From NCBI RefSeq assembly GCF_011682145.1, contig NZ_WHJH01000003.1, forward strand, positions 1 to 64,000: a DNA stretch of 64,000 nucleotides, in the 5' to 3' direction. A program made the position numbers and the translations under genes. Positions 55,517-64,000 of the stretch are shown here, piece after piece. The DNA comes from Massilia mucilaginosa (GTDB taxonomy: Bacteria; Pseudomonadota; Gammaproteobacteria; Burkholderiales; Burkholderiaceae_D). Below the pieces are notes generated by a model. It saw only the letters and a program-made list of their open reading frames with translations, searched no databases and was not told the origin of the DNA. Positions within the stretch are counted from its first letter, which is position 1; each line of letters opens with the position of its first letter.

Positions 55517-56794
55517 TTACTTGAGCATGGATTCGAGCGCGAACAGCTCGGCCGGCTCTTCGCGCCGGCGCACCAGGTGCACCGTCTCGCCGTCGACCAT
55601 GACTTCGGCGGCGCGGCCGCGCGTGTTGTAGTTCGACGCCATCGTAAAGCCATAAGCGCCGGCCTGCATGATCGCCAGCAGGTCGCCCTGCTCCACGCTC
55701 AGGCTACGCTCGCGCGCCAGCCAGTCGCCCGACTCGCACACCGGCCCGACCACGTCGTAGCTCAGCGCCGGCGCGCTGCCCGCGCGCACCTGCTGCACAT
55801 CCATCCAGGCCTGGTACAGCGCCGGGCGCATCAGGTCGTTCATGGCGGCATCGACGATGCAGAAATTCTTTTCGGCGCCCGGTTTCAGGAACTCGACGCT
55901 TGTCAGCAGCACCCCGGTGTCGCCCACGATGGCGCGGCCCGGTTCGAAGATCACCTTGAGCGGCGCGCCGCCATGGCTGGCCGCGCGCCAGGCATCGATG
56001 CGCGCGAACACGCGTCCCAGGTAGTCGGCCACGGGCACCGGCGCGGTGTCGCCGGCGGCGCCGTAGTTGATGCCGATGCCGCCGCCCATGTCGAGGTGCT
56101 CGAGCACGATGCCTTCGGCGCCGAGCGCGTCGACCAGTTCGATCAGCTTGTCGAGCGCTTCGAGCAGCGGCGCGTCGTCCAGCAGCTGCGAACCGATGTG
56201 GCAATCGATGCCGACCGGGGTCAGGTGCGGCAGGGCGGCCGCAGTGCGGTAGGTGGCCAGCGCATCGTCGAAGGCCACGCCGAACTTGTTCGCTTTCAGG
56301 CCGGTGGCGATGTACGGATGGGTCTTGGCGTCCACGTTCGGATTCACGCGCAGCGACACGCGCGCCTGTTTGCCCATCGCGCCGGCCACCTCGTTCAAGC
56401 GGTGCAGCTCGGGAATCGACTCGACGTTAAAGCACAGGATGTCGTGCGACAGCGCCAGGCGCATTTCGTCGACCGTCTTGCCGACGCCCGAAAAGATCAC
56501 CTTGGCCGGATCGCCGCCGGCGGCGATCACGCGCAGCAATTCGCCGCCCGAGACGATGTCGAAACCGGCGCCGCGGCGCGCCAGCAGGTCGAGGATGGCC
56601 AGGTTCGAATTGGCTTTCATCGCATAGCAGACCAGCGCATCGCGCCCGGCGCAGGCGTCGGCGAAGGCGTCGAAGTTCTCCAGCAATGCCGCTTTCGAAT
56701 ACACATAGGTCGGCGTGCCGAACTCCTCGGCGATGCGGGACAGGGGGGTGCTTTCGGCGTGCAGGACGCCGTCCAGATGAAAGAAATGCGGCAT
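55517..56794 (-). CDS. lysA: Diaminopimelate decarboxylase
   Basis: 425 residues, PLP-dependent. VCYAMKANSNLAILDLL holds the PLP lysine; HLDMGGGIGINYG binds the phosphate; VCESGDWLARER carries the active-site cysteine of the second subunit. It makes lysine from meso-diaminopimelate. Follows lptM on the same strand by 18 bp, the order found in most betaproteobacteria. Confidence 0.97.
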   Translation of the reverse strand: MPHFFHLDGVLHAESTPLSRIAEEFGTPTYVYSKAALLENFDAFADACAGRDALVCYAMKANSNLAILDLLARRGAGFDIVSGGELLRVIAAGGDPAKVIFSGVGKTVDEMRLALSHDILCFNVESIPELHRLNEVAGAMGKQARVSLRVNPNVDAKTHPYIATGLKANKFGVAFDDALATYRTAAALPHLTPVGIDCHIGSQLLDDAPLLEALDKLIELVDALGAEGIVLEHLDMGGGIGINYGAAGDTAPVPVADYLGRVFARIDAWRAASHGGAPLKVIFEPGRAIVGDTGVLLTSVEFLKPGAEKNFCIVDAAMNDLMRPALYQAWMDVQQVRAGSAPALSYDVVGPVCESGDWLARERSLSVEQGDLLAIMQAGAYGFTMASNYNTRGRAAEVMVDGETVHLVRRREEPAELFALESMLK

Positions 56795-56812
56795 GGATTT
56801 AGATGGGAAGCG

Positions 56813-56980
56813 TTATTGGGCGGCTGGGATGGATGCAGGCGGCGGCGGTGTGACGGCGGCGGGTACGGCAGGCTTGGCGGGCGGCTTGGGCAGGTACAGC
56901 GGACCGGTCTGGCCGCAGCCTCCCAGCAAGCCAAAGACCACGGCGGCGATGCCGATATTGAGCGCGGATGAAGACTTCAC
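56813..56980 (-). CDS. lptM: LPS translocon maturation chaperone LptM (YifL-like lipoprotein)
   Basis: 55 residues from a GTG start: signal with VVFGLLGGC-GQTGPLYLP, the hallmark GCGQ(K)GPLYLP lipobox region of LptM, followed by a Pro/Ala tail. It assists folding of LptD, the outer membrane LPS channel, by mimicking LPS. Its place before lysA and divergent from cyaY matches other proteobacteria, which supports this very short gene. Confidence 0.9.
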   Translation of the reverse strand: MKSSSALNIGIAAVVFGLLGGCGQTGPLYLPKPPAKPAVPAAVTPPPPASIPAAQ

Positions 56981-57021
56981 GATTAGAATCACGGTTTGAT
57001 TGGCAGACCCTGGAGTGTAGC

Positions 57022-57351
57022 ATGAGCGAAAAAGAATTTTTGGACCTGGCCGAAACGACCTTGAACACGATCGAAGAAGCGATGGACCGGCTGAACGACG
57101 AGGATGTCATCGATGTCGAATGCAAGCGCAGCGGCAATGTGCTGGAGATCGAATTCATCGACAACGGCAGCAAGATCATCGTCAACAGCCAGGCGCCGAT
57201 GCAGGAACTGTGGGTGGCGGCCAAGTCGGGCGGCTTCCATTACAAGCGGGTCGATGGCGCCTGGATCAACACGCGCGACGGCAGCGAGCTGTTCGCCGCG
57301 CTCTCCGAGCTGGCCAGCGCCCAGGGCGGCGCCAGGGTCACGCTGGTGTAA
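57022..57351 (+). CDS. cyaY: Frataxin-like iron-sulfur assembly protein CyaY
   Basis: 109 residues from ATG at 57022 (MSEKEFLDLAETTLNTIEE). Acidic first helix and the IVNSQAPMQELWVAAKSGGFHY strand region are typical. Regulates iron supply to IscU. Divergent from lptM with 41 bp between starts. Confidence 0.96.
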   Translation: MSEKEFLDLAETTLNTIEEAMDRLNDEDVIDVECKRSGNVLEIEFIDNGSKIIVNSQAPMQELWVAAKSGGFHYKRVDGAWINTRDGSELFAALSELASAQGGARVTLV

Positions 57352-57416
57352 AACCGGACAACCGGGGTCAGACCCCAACCAGCAACACCGGGGTCTGACC
57401 CCGTCCGTCCGGTTTT
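57350..57416. terminator. Long bidirectional hairpin between cyaY and mrcA
   Basis: Outer arms AAAACCGGAC / GTCCGGTTTT and inner arms GGGGTCAGACCCC (57364-57376) / GGGGTCTGACCCC (57390-57402), an almost continuous inverted repeat of 67 bp that begins in the cyaY stop codon. The A/T runs at both ends allow termination of both convergent genes. Each inner arm is itself nearly self-complementary. Confidence 0.85.
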
Positions 57417-57434
57417 ACACCGGTTTCACCTGCG

Positions 57435-59777
57435 TCAGAACAGCTCGTTCTTGACCGCGTCCTTGACCTTTTCCTCGGCCGGCGTGCCGCGCGCGCCGAT
57501 GTCGAGGCTCTGCACTCCCGTGCCGGGCGGGTTCTCGGCATAGTAATAGTCGTCGCCCGCCATCACCAGCCCCTCGGGCACGACCCGCTCCTCGTTCGGC
57601 ACGCCCTTGAGCGCCTTCTGCATGAAGTTGATCCAGATCGGCAGGGCCAGCCCGCCGCCGGTTTCCTTGTTGCCCAGGTTCTTGGGCTGGTCGTAGCCGA
57701 TCCAGGCGATCCCCACCAGTTTCGGCGTGTAGCCGGCGAACCAGGCGTCGATCGAATCGTTGGTGGTGCCGGTTTTACCCGACACATCGGTGCGCTTGAG
57801 CGCCAGCGCCTTGGTGGCGGTGCCGTAGCGCACCACGTCCTTGAGCATGCTGTCGACCAGGAAGGCATTGCGCGCATCGATCACCCGGTTCTCCTCATTG
57901 CCCGCCTTGTCCGGCGTGGCTTGCGACAGGATCTTGCCGTTGCTGTCGGTAACCTTCGAAATCAGGTAGGGGCTGACCCGGAAACCGCCGTTGGCGAACA
58001 CCGCGTAGGCGCCGGCCAGCTGCAGCGGCGTGGTCGAGCCGGAACCGAGCGCCAGGGTCAGGTAGGGCGGGTTCTTGTCGGCCTCGAAGCCGAAACGGGT
58101 GGCGTATTCCTGGCCGTACTTGGCGCCGATCTTGTTGAGGATGCGGATCGATATCATGTTCTTCGACTTGGTCAGCCCGCGCCGCATGGTCATCGGTCCT
58201 TCGTACTTGCTGTCGTAGTTCTTCGGCTCCCAGGCCTGGCCGCCGGTCTGGCCGGCGTCGAACGAGATCGGGGCGTCGTTGATGATGGTGGCCGGCGACA
58301 GGCCGCGCTCGAGCGAGGCCGAGTAGATGAAGGGCTTGAACGAGGAACCGGGCTGGCGCCAGGCTTGCGTGACGTGGTTGAACTTGTTGCGGTTGTAGTC
58401 GAAACCGCCCACCAGCGCGCGGATCGCGCCATCGGTGGTGTCGGCCGCCACGAACGCCGATTCGATCTCCGGCATCTGCGTGACCGACCAGGCCGTCCCG
58501 CCGTCCTGGCTGATGCGGATCACCGCGCCGCGCTTGACCCGCCGGTTGGCCGGCGCCTTGGCTGACAACCAGTTCTGGGCGAACGCCAGCCCGGTACCGC
58601 TGATCTTGACTTCCTCGCCCGACGCGGTCACCGCCGTGATCCCGGTGGGCGTCGCCTGCAGCACCATGGCGGCGATGATGTCATCGCTGTCGGGATGCTC
58701 GGCCAGCTCGTTTTCGATCGCTTCGTCGGCTTCTTCCTTGGACTTGGGAATGTCGATATACGCTTCCGGACCGCGGTAGGGGTGGCGCTTCTCGTAATCC
58801 ATCACGCCGCGCCGCAGGGCCAGGTAAGCCGCATCCTGGTCGGCCTTGGTGACGGTGGTAAACACGTTCAGGCCGCGCGTATAGGTTTCTTCCTTGAATT
58901 GCTCGTACACCAGCTGGCGCGCCATTTCGGCCACGTACTCGGCATGCACGCCGAACTCGCTGCTGTCGGACTTGATGCGCAGGGTTTCGGTCTTGGCCGT
59001 TTCGAACTGGGCCGGGGTGATGTAGCCCAGCATGTGCATGCGCTGCAAAATGTACTGCTGGCGCGTGCGCGCGCGTTTCGGGTTGACCACCGGGTTGTAG
59101 GCCGACGGCGCCTTGGGCAGGCCGGCCAGCATGGCCGCTTCGGCCACGGTGATGTCTTTCAGGTTCTTGCCGAAATAGATCTGGGCGGCCGAGGCGAAAC
59201 CGTAGGCGCGCTGGCCCAGGTAGATCTGGTTCATGTAGACCTCGAGAATCTGGTCCTTGGTCAGGCTCTGCTCGATCTTCCAGGCCAGCAGCACTTCATA
59301 CGCCTTGCGCTTGAGCGTCTGCTCGCTGGAAAGGAAGAAATTGCGCGCCACCTGCTGGGTGATGGTCGAGGCGCCCTGCTTGGCGCCGCCGGTGGCGTTG
59401 TGCAAGGCCGCGCGCAGGATGCCGGTGTAGTCGACCCCGCCGTGCTGGTAGAAGCGGTCGTCCTCGATCGCCAGCACCGCCTTCTTCATGACCTCGGGAA
59501 TGTCCTTGATGTGCACCAGGTTGCGGCGCTCTTCGCCGAACTCGCCGATGAGCACATTATCGGCCGAAAAAATCCGCAAAGGCATCTTCGGGCGGTAGTC
59601 GGTCAGGGTGTCGAGCTGCGGCAGATTCGGGTACGCCATGGCCAGCGCGAAGACCACGATCAGCAAGCCCACCAGGGCCGTGCCGACCAGGCTGCCGAGG
59701 ACAATTAACAACAGTCGCTTGGGCGAGCGCTTGCGCGCGGGGGAGGTGTTGCTGGCGTCCGTTTTGGAAGGGCTCAT
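57435..59777 (-). CDS. mrcA: Penicillin-binding protein 1A
   Basis: 780 residues, bifunctional class A PBP. N-terminal membrane anchor (about 18-45), glycosyltransferase domain with EDDRFYQHGGVDYTGILRA and QQVARNFFLSSEQTLKRK, and transpeptidase domain with SSFKPF (serine nucleophile), SKN and KTGTTN. Polymerises and crosslinks peptidoglycan. Divergent from pilM, the usual neighbour in beta- and gammaproteobacteria. Confidence 0.96.
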   Translation of the reverse strand: MSPSKTDASNTSPARKRSPKRLLLIVLGSLVGTALVGLLIVVFALAMAYPNLPQLDTLTDYRPKMPLRIFSADNVLIGEFGEERRNLVHIKDIPEVMKKAVLAIEDDRFYQHGGVDYTGILRAALHNATGGAKQGASTITQQVARNFFLSSEQTLKRKAYEVLLAWKIEQSLTKDQILEVYMNQIYLGQRAYGFASAAQIYFGKNLKDITVAEAAMLAGLPKAPSAYNPVVNPKRARTRQQYILQRMHMLGYITPAQFETAKTETLRIKSDSSEFGVHAEYVAEMARQLVYEQFKEETYTRGLNVFTTVTKADQDAAYLALRRGVMDYEKRHPYRGPEAYIDIPKSKEEADEAIENELAEHPDSDDIIAAMVLQATPTGITAVTASGEEVKISGTGLAFAQNWLSAKAPANRRVKRGAVIRISQDGGTAWSVTQMPEIESAFVAADTTDGAIRALVGGFDYNRNKFNHVTQAWRQPGSSFKPFIYSASLERGLSPATIINDAPISFDAGQTGGQAWEPKNYDSKYEGPMTMRRGLTKSKNMISIRILNKIGAKYGQEYATRFGFEADKNPPYLTLALGSGSTTPLQLAGAYAVFANGGFRVSPYLISKVTDSNGKILSQATPDKAGNEENRVIDARNAFLVDSMLKDVVRYGTATKALALKRTDVSGKTGTTNDSIDAWFAGYTPKLVGIAWIGYDQPKNLGNKETGGGLALPIWINFMQKALKGVPNEERVVPEGLVMAGDDYYYAENPPGTGVQSLDIGARGTPAEEKVKDAVKNELF

Positions 59778-59812
59778 GCGGGTCGAATCTTTCGCTTTTA
59801 TGGGTGCCCCTC

Positions 59813-59818
59813 ATTATA
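59813..59818 (-). promoter_or_regulatory. Consensus -10 box upstream of mrcA
   Basis: TATAAT on the minus strand, 36 bp before the mrcA start, with no good -35 at 17 bp. The rest of the 352-bp gap to pilM is less GC-rich than its surroundings (about 59900-60100); apart from this box I see no gene or clear structure in it. Confidence 0.35.
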
Positions 59819-60129
59819 ATGCACCGCCACTGCCTGCGGCAGCCCGCCGAGTACTTGCCTTTAGGAACATTTGTACCCCTCCGACAACTGTGATGACGAG
59901 CCGTTCACAGAGTGTCGCATTCCAAGCTACAGGCATAAAATTTCAAAACAGAAATACCTTTACATGGGATCACGCTTATTGCTACGATTTAATGTACTGC
60001 CTTATGTATGGATGCTAAATGGCGGTTTTATCACAAATTCCCCGCGTCGGGCACTGTCATATTTGGTTCTGCAAGGCCCGTTTTGCAGCGTAAGCATTGA
60101 TTATAGGTAGGTAAGGGAGTACGGTCTTG

Positions 60130-61203
60130 ATGGTCAATTTAGGTTCCTTGTTCGGTCAATCCAGCCCGCCTTTGCTCGGCCTGGACATCAGCACGTCGGG
60201 CGTGCGCCTGGTGGAGCTGGTCGTGGTCGGCAAAAACGAGCTGCGTCTCGAACGCTATGCGTCCGAACCGTTCCCACGAGGGGCGGTTGTCGACGGCAAT
60301 ATCGAAAATATCGAGCAGGTCTCGGAGGCGGTGCGCCGCGTCTGGAAGAAAAGCGGCACCCGCGTCAAGCTGGTCGCGCTCGGCATGCCGCCGGCCTCGG
60401 TGATCACCAAAAAGATCATCCTGCCGGCCGGCATGTCGGAAGACCAGCTCGAGGTCCAGGTCGAGTCTGAAGCAAGCCAGTATATCCCCTTCGCGCTCGA
60501 CGAGGTCAGCCTCGACTTCGACGTGATCGGACCGGCCGCCAATTCGGCCGACGACATCGACGTCATGCTGGCCGCCTCGCGCAAGGAAAAGGTCGAGGAC
60601 CGCGTGGCGATCGCCGAAGCGGCCGGCCTGACCGCCGTGGTGATGGACATCGAATCGTACGCCGCCCGTGCCGCGCTCGAACGCGTGACTTCCCAGATGA
60701 AGGGTTCCGAAGGCCAGATCGTGGCGCTGTTCCAGATCGGCGCCCAGGTCACGCATATTTCGGTCATGCTCAACGGCGAGACCATCTATGAGCGCGAACA
60801 ACCCTTCGGCGGCAACCAGCTGACCCAGGATATCGTGCGCTCGTACGGCTTGTCCTTCGACGAAGCCGACGCCAAGAAGAAAGCGGGCGACCTGCCCGAC
60901 AACTTCCAGGCCGACCTGCTCGCCCCGTTCCTGGAAAACGCGGCGCTCGAAGTGACCCGCGCGATCCAGTTCTTCTACACGTCCACGCCCTACACGCGGA
61001 TCGACCAGCTGTTCCTGGCCGGCGGCTGCGCGCTCATTCCCGGCCTGCTTGACATCGTGGCCAGCCGCACCAAGATTTCCAGCGCCGTGGTATCGCCCTT
61101 CAAGGGCATGTCGCTGGGTCCGTCCGTGCGCGAGCAGCAGCTGCGCAGCGAGGCTCCCGCCTATCTTGTCGCCTGCGGGCTGGCACTGCGGAGGTTTGGC
61201 TGA
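60130..61203 (+). CDS. pilM: Type IV pilus assembly protein PilM
   Basis: 357 residues, actin-like ATPase fold: LLGLDISTSGVRLVEL (phosphate 1) and FLAGGCALIPGL near the C-terminus. It recruits PilN at the inner face of the membrane. Start ATG at 60130; the TTG directly before it is also possible. First of five overlapping pil genes. Confidence 0.96.
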   Translation: MVNLGSLFGQSSPPLLGLDISTSGVRLVELVVVGKNELRLERYASEPFPRGAVVDGNIENIEQVSEAVRRVWKKSGTRVKLVALGMPPASVITKKIILPAGMSEDQLEVQVESEASQYIPFALDEVSLDFDVIGPAANSADDIDVMLAASRKEKVEDRVAIAEAAGLTAVVMDIESYAARAALERVTSQMKGSEGQIVALFQIGAQVTHISVMLNGETIYEREQPFGGNQLTQDIVRSYGLSFDEADAKKKAGDLPDNFQADLLAPFLENAALEVTRAIQFFYTSTPYTRIDQLFLAGGCALIPGLLDIVASRTKISSAVVSPFKGMSLGPSVREQQLRSEAPAYLVACGLALRRFG

Positions 61204-61853
61204 TGATTAAAATTAACCTGCTTCCCCACCGGGAAGAAAAGCGCAAGCAAAAGAAGAGTGCCTTCGTCGCCCTGATGGCCTTGTCGGCCGTGCTCGGCGT
61301 GCTGGTCGTGATCGCCGTCGGCGGTTACAACGCGCGCCGCATCTCGATCCAGGAAGAACGCAACGGCGTGTTTACCGCGGCCATTGTCGAACTCGACAAG
61401 AAGATCGCCGAAATCGCCAACCTGAAACAGGAAATCGAAGCGCTCAAGGCACGCCAGCAGGCGGTCGAAGACTTGCAGGGCGAGCGCAACCAGCCGGTCT
61501 ACCTGCTCGACGAACTGGTCCGGCAGACGCCGCAAGGGGTGTACCTCAAGTCCTTCAAGCAGGACGGCCAGCGCGTCACCGTGGGCGGCTTCGCCCAGTC
61601 GCAGGAACGGGTGGCCGAATTGCTGCGCAATATCGCCGGCAATTCGCCATGGCTCGAACGTCCCGACCTGACCGAGGTGCGCGCGGCGCAACTGGCGCAG
61701 AGTAAAACCGGCAAGAAAGTCGTCGAGTTTACGCTGAACCTGTACATCAAGCGCCAGCGCGAGAAGGAAGAAGCGCTCAAGCCGGGCCAGAAACCGGCCG
61801 CCGGCGCTACTGCCGCCACCGGCTCACCGGCTCCCGCGACAGCGGCCCCCTAG
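61203..61853 (+). CDS. pilN: Type IV pilus assembly protein PilN
   Basis: 216 residues. The N-terminal MIKINLLPHREEKRKQKK is the PilM-binding motif (INLLP), followed by one membrane helix (about 22-42), a coiled coil and a periplasmic ferredoxin-like domain. Ala/Pro-rich tail. One-base overlap with pilM. Confidence 0.96.
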   Translation: MIKINLLPHREEKRKQKKSAFVALMALSAVLGVLVVIAVGGYNARRISIQEERNGVFTAAIVELDKKIAEIANLKQEIEALKARQQAVEDLQGERNQPVYLLDELVRQTPQGVYLKSFKQDGQRVTVGGFAQSQERVAELLRNIAGNSPWLERPDLTEVRAAQLAQSKTGKKVVEFTLNLYIKRQREKEEALKPGQKPAAGATAATGSPAPATAAP

Positions 61854-61871
61854 CCAGATCGGATTGAAAGA

Positions 61872-62549
61872 ATGACTAAAGACTTCAAATCGCTGGGTGG
61901 CTCGCTCAGCTCCCAGTTCCAGAACCTGGGCGAGCGCCCGCCGGGACAGTGGCCGATCGCGCCGCGCATCCTGTGCGGCATCGCCGTCATGGCGGCGGTC
62001 GTCACGGCCGGCCACTTCCTCTACTGGAGCACCCAGTTCGAAGAGTACGACGCGCTGGCCGCCAAAGAACTGACCTTGCAGGCCGAGTACAAGACCAAGA
62101 TCGCCCAGGCCATCAACCTCGACGCCCTGATCGCCCAGAAAGCCCAGGTCGACCAGTACGTCGAACGCCTGCAGAAGCAATTGCCGAGCAAGGCTGAAAT
62201 GGCGGCCCTGCTGTCGGACATCAACCAGGCCGGCGTCGGCCGCGGCCTGTCGTTCGACCTGTTCAAGCCGGGCCAGGTGGTGGTGCGCGATTACTACGCC
62301 GAACTGCCGATCGATATCCGGGTGGCCGGGACTTACCATGACATCGGGGCGTTTGCCAGCGACATGGCCAACCTGCCGCGCATCGTCACGCTCAACAATA
62401 TGTCGCTGTCGGCCAACAAGGATGGCGGCCTGGTGCTCGAAGCGGTCGCCAAGACCTTCCGCTACCTCGATCCCGAAGAAGCCAATGCGCAGCGCAAGAT
62501 CCGCTCGGACCGCGACAAGCTGGCCAAGGGTAAAGGGGGTGCCAAATGA
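61872..62549 (+). CDS. pilO: Type IV pilus assembly protein PilO
   Basis: 225 residues: short cytoplasmic start, one membrane helix (about 38-58), coiled coil, and a ferredoxin-like domain. Pairs with PilN to align the pilus machine. Overlaps pilP by 4 bp. Confidence 0.95.
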   Translation: MTKDFKSLGGSLSSQFQNLGERPPGQWPIAPRILCGIAVMAAVVTAGHFLYWSTQFEEYDALAAKELTLQAEYKTKIAQAINLDALIAQKAQVDQYVERLQKQLPSKAEMAALLSDINQAGVGRGLSFDLFKPGQVVVRDYYAELPIDIRVAGTYHDIGAFASDMANLPRIVTLNNMSLSANKDGGLVLEAVAKTFRYLDPEEANAQRKIRSDRDKLAKGKGGAK

Positions 62550-63085
62550 GCGCCAAACGCAACTGCCTCGCGCTGCTGATCGGCGCCGGCCTGCTGGCCG
62601 GCTGCGGCGACAGCGACGTCCAGGAAGTGAACCAGTGGATGGAGCAGACCAAGAAGGAAACCAAGGTCGATGTGAAGCCGCTGACCGAGCCGACCACCTT
62701 CGTCCCGTTTGCCTACAGCACCGTCGGCCAGGTTGACCCTTACGATCCGAACAAGCTGCTGGCCGAGCTGGCCCGCACCTCGGGCGCCAACAACCCGCTC
62801 AAGCCGGACGACAGCCGGCCCAAGGAAGTCCTCGAGGCGTTCCCGCTCGACACCATGTCCATGGTGGGCAGCATGAAATCGAAAGGCGTCATGTATGCGC
62901 TGGTACAGATCGACAAGACCATGTACCACGTCAAGCCAGGCGACCGGGTGGGCCAGAATTTCGGCATCATCACCGGCGTGAGCGATGAAGCAATCAGTAT
63001 CAAGGAAACGGTCCAGGATGCCGGCGGCGAATGGATCGAACGTCCCACCAAGCTAGAGTTGCAGGAAAGTAAGGAGAAGAAATGA
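62546..63085 (+). CDS. pilP: Type IV pilus lipoprotein PilP
   Basis: 179 residues. Lipoprotein signal LALLIGAGLLAGC-GDSDV, a disordered linker and a small beta domain (about 80-170, KGVMYALVQIDKTMYHVKPGDRVG). Connects PilN/O to the PilQ secretin. ATGA overlap with pilQ. Confidence 0.96.
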   Translation: MSAKRNCLALLIGAGLLAGCGDSDVQEVNQWMEQTKKETKVDVKPLTEPTTFVPFAYSTVGQVDPYDPNKLLAELARTSGANNPLKPDDSRPKEVLEAFPLDTMSMVGSMKSKGVMYALVQIDKTMYHVKPGDRVGQNFGIITGVSDEAISIKETVQDAGGEWIERPTKLELQESKEKK

Positions 63086-64000
63086 TCGCACTGAGAATGA
63101 ATGGCACCGCGCTGATGGGCACGGTGATCCGCATGGGCGCATTATTGGCTCTGGCCTTCGGCGCCAATAGCGCCCTGGCCCAAGAGAACGCGATCGAATC
63201 GATCACGGCCAACCAGCAGGGCTCGAACGTGGTGGTGAACGTGGCGATGAAAAACGCCCCGACCAAGCTGCCGATCGGTTTCTCGATCACCAATCCGACC
63301 CGCATCGCCCTCGATTTCGGGGCCACCGTGAATGCCACCGGCAAGACGGCCCAGGACGTGAACCTGGCCGACGTGCGCGGCATTAACGTGGTCCAGGCCG
63401 GCGCCCGTACGCGCCTGGTGCTGAACCTGAAGCGTCCGCTGAACTACGCCACCGCCATCGATGGCAAGTCGATCATCGTCACCATCGACGGTTCCGGCGG
63501 TGTGGCCCAGGCCGTCGACAGCGCCGGCCAGCCGGTCCTGAACGGCGTCTCGTCCTCCTCGGCACCGCTGCCGGTGCCGCAGGGCGCCAAGCGCCAGGTC
63601 TTGCGCGACCTCGATTTCCGCCGCGGCGCCAACGGCGAAGGCCGGGTCGTGGTCGACCTGCCGAACAGCCAGGTCGCGGTCGATGTGCGCCAGGTCGGCA
63701 ACACGGTGGTGGTCGATTTCATGAAGACCGGCTTGCCGGAAACCTTGCGCCGGCGCCTCGACGTGACCGATTTCGGCACGCCGGTGTCGCAGGTCACCAC
63801 GGTCACCCAGGGCGACAATGTGCGCATGACGGTGGAAGCGCGCGGCCTGTGGGAACAGACCGTGTACCAGAGCGATACCCAGCTGGTGATCGACGTCAAG
63901 CCGATCAAGGAAGACGCCAACAAGCTGACCCAGGGCACCCAGGGTTACCGCGGCGAGAAAATCTCGTTCAACTTCCAGAACGTGGAAGTGCGCGCCGCGC
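63082..64000 (+). CDS. pilQ: Type IV pilus secretin PilQ, 5' part
   Basis: The first 306 residues are present; the gene runs off the window end. Signal peptide (about 1-34), then two AMIN domains (about 40-130, 165-275) that bind peptidoglycan, and the beginning of the next domain (GEKISFNFQNVEVRA). The secretin pore itself lies beyond the window. Confidence 0.95.
   Translation, partial: MIALRMNGTALMGTVIRMGALLALAFGANSALAQENAIESITANQQGSNVVVNVAMKNAPTKLPIGFSITNPTRIALDFGATVNATGKTAQDVNLADVRGINVVQAGARTRLVLNLKRPLNYATAIDGKSIIVTIDGSGGVAQAVDSAGQPVLNGVSSSSAPLPVPQGAKRQVLRDLDFRRGANGEGRVVVDLPNSQVAVDVRQVGNTVVVDFMKTGLPETLRRRLDVTDFGTPVSQVTTVTQGDNVRMTVEARGLWEQTVYQSDTQLVIDVKPIKEDANKLTQGTQGYRGEKISFNFQNVEVRAA

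Noticed and set aside
59778-60129. Small gene in the mrcA-pilM gap
   Set aside because: Short frames exist but have no ribosome binding site or family resemblance. The AT-richer composition fits a promoter region for two divergent operons.

Overview
The window looks like chromosomal DNA from a GC-rich betaproteobacterium of the Oxalobacteraceae (Massilia/Telluria/Duganella-like). This rests on the protein sequences of the S10-spc-alpha ribosomal block, the conserved neighbourhoods engB/cytochrome c4/ResB/CcsB, lptM-lysA//cyaY and mrcA//pilMNOPQ, and the S14 and S4 types. The assignment is by recognition, not by search.

Layout. 0-1.4 kb: an AbiE-type toxin-antitoxin remnant, with an intact AbiEi-like antitoxin and an internally deleted, frameshifted AbiEii toxin. 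1.5-2.9 kb: creD. 2.9-11.4 kb, minus strand: a Ter-type stress cluster of terA, CitE-like lyase, StiP-type phosphoribosyltransferase, HAD phosphatase, PRTase-TRSP, ATP-grasp, a TerD-vWA fusion and terD. The five enzymes are translationally coupled by overlapping ends and resemble the predicted nucleoside-like-metabolite module of Ter systems. 11.6-12.1 kb: a small unknown gene. 12.5-26.9 kb: 28 genes from rplC to rplQ, including secY, infA, rpmJ and rpoA. rpsJ is not in its usual place before rplC. A 470-bp gap between rpsQ and rplN holds three tandem 56-bp hairpin repeats and a promoter overlapped by an inverted repeat.

27-36 kb: a secreted M66 (StcE-like) metalloprotease lipoprotein with a ricin-type C-terminus; a LysR regulator divergent from an SbtA-like permease; an unknown lipoprotein; dsbD; an unknown 225-residue protein. 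36-43.3 kb: a Spy/CpxP-like chaperone divergent from an OmpR-type two-component system, an RND adaptor and an RND pump, together resembling an envelope-stress module with candidate regulator sites between the divergent genes. 43.4-46.4 kb: an FAD/NAD(P)-binding protein with an inverted repeat over its ribosome binding site, and a CxxC-plus-proline-rich membrane protein. 46.4-54.4 kb: hemB, engB, cytochrome c4, ResB/CcsB (System II cytochrome c assembly) and msrPQ; haem synthesis, haem attachment and periplasmic redox repair lie together. 54.4-64 kb: an Rpn-type nuclease, lysA, lptM, cyaY, mrcA and the pilMNOPQ type IV pilus operon, with pilQ cut by the window end.

Most of the window is housekeeping. 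The accessory or unusual parts are the AbiE remnant, the Ter cluster next to the ribosomal operon, the M66 protease, the Rpn gene and several structured non-coding elements: the tandem hairpins at 17.3 kb, the 156-bp element bounded by an 18-bp inverted repeat at 49.2 kb, and short repeat hairpins with a GCAG loop at 10.6 and 12.2 kb. No tRNA, rRNA, CRISPR array or intact insertion sequence was recognised.
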